From VAZQ01 sp963841705 (GTDB lineage Bacteria > Pseudomonadota > Alphaproteobacteria > Rhizobiales > Xanthobacteraceae), in NCBI GenBank assembly GCA_963841705.1, contig CAWJDY010000018.1:124001-188000 (forward strand): 64,000 nucleotides of DNA, written 5' to 3'. Position numbers and translations under genes: made by a program. This document shows positions 60,379 to 64,000 of this stretch, in pieces (the stretch's first letter is position 1; each line of letters opens with the position of its first letter). The notes beneath the pieces were generated by a model. The model was not told where the DNA came from. It ran no database searches and saw only the letters and a program-made list of their open reading frames with translations.

Positions 60379-61380
60379 ATGAGTTTCGTGCGTGGAAAAT
60401 CGGCAGCGATGAGCGAGCAGTCCGTCGTTTCGAGACAGGAGTTTGGGAGCCGGGATTCCGATCCGGCTGATCCGGCCTTCGTTGCGAACTTGCAGCAGTC
60501 GGCGAAGTTGGCGAACGAGAATTGCGACCGAGCGGTGGCACTGGCTCACAAGCTGTCGGCTCAGTTGCAGGAGGCCCAGGATCGGATCAATCAGCTCGAA
60601 CGAGAGGCCGACGGGAATTTCGAGCACTTGCTGGCGAAAGCCAAAGCCGCCATCCAAGAGGTACAGTTCAATGCCGACGCTCGCGTCAACCGGACAATTC
60701 GGGAGGCAGACGAGCGCATCGCCCGGCTGAAGGCTGAGGCACAGAATCAGATTGGTCGCTTACAGAACGAGCTGGCTCAGGCGACATGCGGAATCAACCA
60801 AGTCAAAGCTGAAGGCGATAAGCGTATCGAACGCGTCAAGATGGAGGCTGACGCTCGCGTTGCCGGTGTGGAGACCGAGGCAAAGAAGCGTATCGATGTC
60901 ATGCGACGCGAAAACGAGGGTAAAGTCATCCGTGTCGAGGCCGACCTCACGGAGGCCAAGAATTGCGCGGACCGTGCCGAGCAGTGGCTGATGCTCATTC
61001 GGCGTGAGATCGAGGACCATTTAATGCCCTCGGTCACAGCCATGCGCGCCGGGCCAAAGTCAACCAATCCGGCGGCACGCTCACGGCCATTGACAGTACC
61101 CACGCCATCGCGCTCTTCGGCGATTACATGGTTTCGACGTTTGTGGCTTCGACTCAGCGCCACGACGGCACTCGGTTGTCGAGGCGGCGCCGATATTAAA
61201 TCATCGACCGCTTTCCACCGAGCCTCCCAGCACGAACCGGGACTTTCCAACGGTCTCAGCGTTGGGCAAACGAGCAATACCGCCACGGCGAGCGAACCAA
61301 GCGCGCCATTGCGGAGCGGCGGGAACTCGGCCGCCTTGGGCTCCGTGAGCGACGCGGCTGCAGAGAGCGGTCGTGTCTAG
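60379..61380 (+). CDS. Coiled-coil protein with a chimeric C-terminus
   Basis: 333 residues from 60379; ATG 60409 is also possible. Residues 25-215 form a long charged coiled coil (ENCDRAVALAHKLSAQLQEA, EADARVAGVETEAKKRI). After about residue 225 the composition becomes Ser/Pro/Thr/Arg-rich. In that part a different frame encodes an adhesin-tail fragment, which means the last third is probably out-of-frame read-through past a junction. The original end of the coiled-coil protein may be lost. Function unknown. Confidence 0.55.
   Translation: MSFVRGKSAAMSEQSVVSRQEFGSRDSDPADPAFVANLQQSAKLANENCDRAVALAHKLSAQLQEAQDRINQLEREADGNFEHLLAKAKAAIQEVQFNADARVNRTIREADERIARLKAEAQNQIGRLQNELAQATCGINQVKAEGDKRIERVKMEADARVAGVETEAKKRIDVMRRENEGKVIRVEADLTEAKNCADRAEQWLMLIRREIEDHLMPSVTAMRAGPKSTNPAARSRPLTVPTPSRSSAITWFRRLWLRLSATTALGCRGGADIKSSTAFHRASQHEPGLSNGLSVGQTSNTATASEPSAPLRSGGNSAALGSVSDAAAESGRV
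61050..61199 (+). pseudogene. T1SS-adhesin tail remnant
   Basis: In the frame ending with TAA at 61197 the sequence reads SGGTLTAIDSTHAIALFGDY then MVSTFVASTQRHDG. It matches the tail repeat of the secreted protein at 48.4-48.6 kb (LTVSDGLHAQTVALLGQYM, SSFVMASDGHGG). It is a leftover of a second substrate of the same secretion type. Confidence 0.65.
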
Positions 61381-61874
61381 CCTGGCGTGGCCGAGCAGAC
61401 CTTAATTAAGCTAGCTCCGTGTGGAGCCTTCGGATCGAGCATAATCGCTTCAAGCGTCTGTATTGCCGGGATAGTTAGGGCCATGTCGACGAGGCTCTTG
61501 GCTTCGTGCATGGCCCGCCGAAGAACACAGAAATGGTGGCGAGGGTAAACTCATCGCCGGAGTTTCACTGGGGAGGCTCTTAGTGCCACAATCGGACTAA
61601 TGCAGCGCAGCAAACTAGCGTCCTATTCGACCGCTCGTCGGCGCGGGTGAGGACAGATTTCGGCTCGTCGGCCTGCAAGGGCTTCGCTAACTCTCGCCAG
61701 GCCCCGCTTTGTATCACCCGTAGGAGTTGGGCCGAGCCCCGCCCGCGGCGGAACGGTCTTCGATGGGAATAAAGCGCAGATGGCCGACGATTTCATAGCC
61801 GCGTCCATGGTCCGCCGGATGGTTGACGCCGTCGATCACCGGCACGTCGGCGAAATCAAACGGGCTCACGCCTT
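61381..61874. other. No gene recognised
   Basis: About 490 bp. On the minus strand near 61757-61872 a possible fragment (SPFDFADVPVIDGVNHPADH, GYEIVGHLRFIPIE) reads well but matches nothing I know. The rest looks non-coding. Confidence 0.4.
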
Positions 61875-62402
61875 TTAGGCACGCGACGTTGTAGCGTCGA
61901 ACAAGCGCACGTTCTCGATCGCGATTACCGCCTGGTCGGCAAAGGTCACCACTAACTCAATCTGCCTATCGGTGAATGGCCGCACCGTGTTTCGTCGTCC
62001 CAAGGCGATGACCCCAATGGGTATTCCTTCGCGTATGAGCGGGACGCCAAGAAGGGTGCGAAACTCGCCAATTTTACCCCCCACGTGCGCCCAAGTGTAT
62101 TCGGGGTCGGAAAGTACGTCGGGGATGTGGACGACTTTACCTTCAAGCAACACTCGTCCCGAAACCGTACCTCTGTCAATTTGAGCAGGGTGATTTGCAA
62201 AGAAGTTGGCGAGCTCAGGCGAGAATCCATAGCTTGTTTCAAAATAATAAGTTGCGCCTTTCAATCGGCCTATTGCCGCCGTGTCAGCCTCGCACAGTCG
62301 CGCTGCGGACTCGACCAGTGTGTTGAGCACAGTCTGGAGATCGAATGCGGAGCGGCTGATGACCTTGAGCACGTCGGCGGTAGCGGTCCTGAGACTGCCC
62401 AA
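61875..62402 (-). pseudogene. GAF module fragment of a multi-GAF kinase
   Basis: The residues TATADVLKVISRSAFDLQTV then TLVESAARLCEADTAAIG are almost the same as a module linker in the kinase at 22.0-27.8 kb. A complete GAF domain follows (RTLLGVPLIREGIPIGVIAL, FADQAVIAIENVRLFDA) and the frame stops at 61875. There is no kinase core. The 5' end is joined to a group II intron relic at about 62390. Confidence 0.8.
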
Positions 62403-62756
62403 GCGGCATCCGGCATGTAGGCGGCGCGAAGCTCAATCTGGCTCTTGTACGGAACGTGAGAACCTGGCCGGCGATGTCAAGGGAAAAGGCGCAAGCGGCT
62501 CCAACCGCGAGGCCGAAAGTACCGATGCGCCGGAGAGGGGCGGACTGCCCTGTAGTAGTGCTGAAGCGGGTGTAATGCTCGTGGAGCGAAGGGGGCAGGT
62601 CATCGCCGTTGGGAGCGAGCCAACTGGAAACAGGAGGAGCTCCAATTCTCGACGGAAGGCGGCAGCCTTCGTGCGGTGGCACGAGTCGGATGACGCGAGA
62701 GTGTCAAGTCCGGATCTGTGAGGGGCTCGGGGTGAAATTCCCCGGGCCTACTCGGC
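62395..62756 (+). mobile_element. Group II intron relic without a reverse transcriptase gene
   Basis: Late domain I to domain IV sequence (GACTGCCCTGTAGTAGTG, TGCTCGTGGAGCGAAGG), a short remainder in place of the maturase gene, domain V (62683-62716) and domain VI (GGGGCTCGGGG...CCCCGGGCC) ending CCTACTCGG. The 5' part of domain I is missing at the junction with the GAF fragment. It cannot splice alone. Confidence 0.75.
62683..62716 (+). ncRNA. Group II intron domain V (relic)
   Basis: A 34-base element GAGTCGGATGACGCGAGAG then TGTCAAGTCCGGATC. It has the length and pairing of a standard domain V (outer stem 5'-GAGTCGGA with TCCGGATC, inner GAC with GTC around GCGAGAGT). Confidence 0.8.
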
Positions 62757-62903
62757 ATAAGCTTCGGAGGCGATCGTGGCCGGGGGCCAGTCTATGTCCG
62801 CAGCTCCTCCGATAGCGTCGGAATTTTGCGCGCCGCAGAGAAAGAAGCCAAGTGCCATGAAGAGACTCATGCACCGCAACAAACAACGCACTCATCGCAC
62901 CGG

Positions 62904-63287
62904 TTATTCGATCACCTCGTCGGTGATTGAGAGCACCCCAGGCGGCACCTCGATGCCGAACGCTCGCGCCGTTTGCAAGTTGAGGACGAACTCGAGTTTG
63001 GTTGACTGCAGCACTGGCAGATCAGCGGGCTTGGCGCCCTTGAGGATGCTGCCGGTATAGACGCCGATTTGACGAAACACCTCCGCGAGGTCGGGTCCGT
63101 AGCTCATCAGACCGCCGGCTGCCACGGGTTCACGGACCGAATAAGTCGCCGGAATCCTGTCACGCGCCGTTAAGGTTGCAAACTGCACGCGACGGTCGAG
63201 GAAAAAGGCGTCGCCAGCGACGAAGAGGGCATCGGGGCGATGGCGGCATGACCGCGATTTGAGATTGGCGGCTGCCGCCCTCACCAA
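62904..63287 (-). pseudogene. ABC substrate-binding protein, C-terminal half remnant
   Basis: The minus strand encodes DALFVAGDAFFLDRRVQFAT, RIPATYSVREPVAAGGLMSY, VYTGSILKGAKPADLPVLQS and a typical end (LNLQTARAFGIEVPPGVL, TDEVIE). This is the C-terminal half of the substrate-binding family also seen at 34.7 and 52.8 kb. The leader and first lobe are missing. Confidence 0.8.
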
Positions 63288-63576
63288 TCCCCTTGCTCAG
63301 GGCGGCATCCGCCGACGCGGACCCTACGAATTCGGCCGGTTTCTGGGCTTCGGCTTACCTCACGACAGGAATGTCCGCTATTGTGCAGGTTTTCGGACGC
63401 CGGCAACGTGATGCGACTGTGAACCGGAATGTTCCTGGCTTCGTCCCGCGTAGAGCCCTGTCAGTAGAGTCTTGTTAGTCCCCGATCGCGTTGCCAAATC
63501 TATTGGGAAGGGTGCACGCTCGCGCTTGGAGGCCAATCACCTGGGGGGGGAAACATCCCACTTAGGAGATGCAGCT
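63288..63576. other. No gene recognised before the CBS gene
   Basis: About 290 bp with no supported gene. AGGAG at 63564-63568 lies ahead of the TTG of the CBS-domain gene. Confidence 0.4.
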
Positions 63577-64000
63577 TTGACGATCGAAACCATTCTGAGG
63601 CAGAAGGGCACCGATGTCGCAACAATAGAGCCGGAAGCCAGCATTAGGAGGGCAGCAGACTGGCTGCGTATAAAGAATATCGGCGCGCTCGTGGTGACGA
63701 GTGGGAATGCAGTTCTTGGTCTCATTTCCGAACGGGAAATCGTTCACGCATTTTCTCGCCACGGCGAGACCGCCGCATCGATGCTTGTGAAGGAAATCAT
63801 GCGACAGGGCGTGATCACCGTACCTCCGGAGGAGAGTGTCAATCGGATGATGAAACTCATGACGCGTCATCGCGTGCGCCACATGCCGGTGCTGCGCGAT
63901 GGAAAGCTCGCGGGAATCATCAGCATCGGTGATGTAGTCAAGTACCGTCTGGATGACCTGGAACTTGAGACTAACGTCCTGCGTGATGCCTATATCGCCG
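63577..64000 (+). CDS. CBS-domain protein, N-terminal part
   Basis: The frame starts at a TTG (63577) eight bases after AGGAG and runs off the right edge, 141 codons. Two CBS motifs are visible: DVATIEPEASIRRAADWLRI with ALVVTSGNAVLGLISEREIV, and GVITVPPEESVNRMMKLM with HMPVLRDGKLAGIISIGDVV. Stand-alone CBS pairs bind adenine nucleotides and are common in Rhizobiales. The tail VKYRLDDLELETNVLRDAYI is typical of the end of this family, so only a few codons are probably missing. Confidence 0.88.
   Translation, partial: MTIETILRQKGTDVATIEPEASIRRAADWLRIKNIGALVVTSGNAVLGLISEREIVHAFSRHGETAASMLVKEIMRQGVITVPPEESVNRMMKLMTRHRVRHMPVLRDGKLAGIISIGDVVKYRLDDLELETNVLRDAYIA

Overview
The window is GC-rich and looks like the chromosome of an alphaproteobacterium of the Rhizobiales (Bradyrhizobium/Xanthobacteraceae-like). 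The grounds are the order gph, rpiA, DUF2059, glutathione reductase, class II DAHP synthase, the TRAP and NMT1-type binding proteins, palindromic REP elements of the CATTCCGGGG type, bacterial Ku, and type I secretion genes. No rRNA or tRNA gene was seen. The strain assignment is an inference.

Region by region. (1) 1-12.3 kb is mostly housekeeping: a partial hydroxyisobutyrate-type dehydrogenase, Mrp/ApbC, two tandem TRAP binding proteins without permeases, moaA, a PEGA lipoprotein, gph, rpiA, DUF2059, gor, class II DAHP synthase, and a two-gene unit of a radical SAM enzyme with a small GDCCVxC protein. (2) 12.3-20.5 kb is a catabolic island. On the minus strand are a zinc alcohol dehydrogenase, a truncated PdxA-like dehydrogenase, a Rieske ferredoxin, a YCII protein and an SDR. 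On the plus strand are a Rieske oxygenase, a decarboxylase/NMT1-like protein and a frameshifted GlcG-like protein. A divergent PanB paralogue and a Leu/Ile/Val-type binding protein follow. (3) 20.5-27.9 kb is a signalling operon with overlapping start/stop codons: a 1943-residue kinase with eight GAF modules and two receiver domains, a single-domain response regulator, and a receiver-adenylate cyclase. (4) 28-36 kb holds a GNAT protein, a BamA/TamA-type Omp85 protein, a membrane protein, a methanethiol oxidase homologue, a GlcG-like protein and a polysaccharide deacetylase.

(5) 35.8-42.2 kb is mobile: a group II intron lodged in a REP palindrome, decayed phage genes (zinc-finger proteins, frameshifted small and large terminase) and a serine recombinase. 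(6) 42.5-52.3 kb is a type I secretion locus: a large Ig-like repeat protein broken into a mosaic by direct and inverted duplications and indels, followed by an intact exporter ATPase and HlyD-type adaptor. (7) 52.3-64 kb is a gene graveyard with some live genes: an ABM-domain enzyme, a cyclic-nucleotide-binding/FHA protein, an IS630 transposase, recombinase and DNA-ligase remnants, a zinc-ribbon gene split by an antisense group II intron, Ku, a coiled-coil protein fused to an adhesin tail fragment, a stray GAF module joined to an intron relic, a substrate-binding-protein remnant, and a CBS protein running off the right edge.

The parts most likely to repay study are the radical SAM/GDCCVxC pair, the eight-GAF phosphorelay feeding a cyclase, the oxygenase/decarboxylase island with its atypical PanB protein, and three independent group II intron insertions. 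Several frame breaks are one-base indels, so read-level checking should precede any claim of pseudogenisation.
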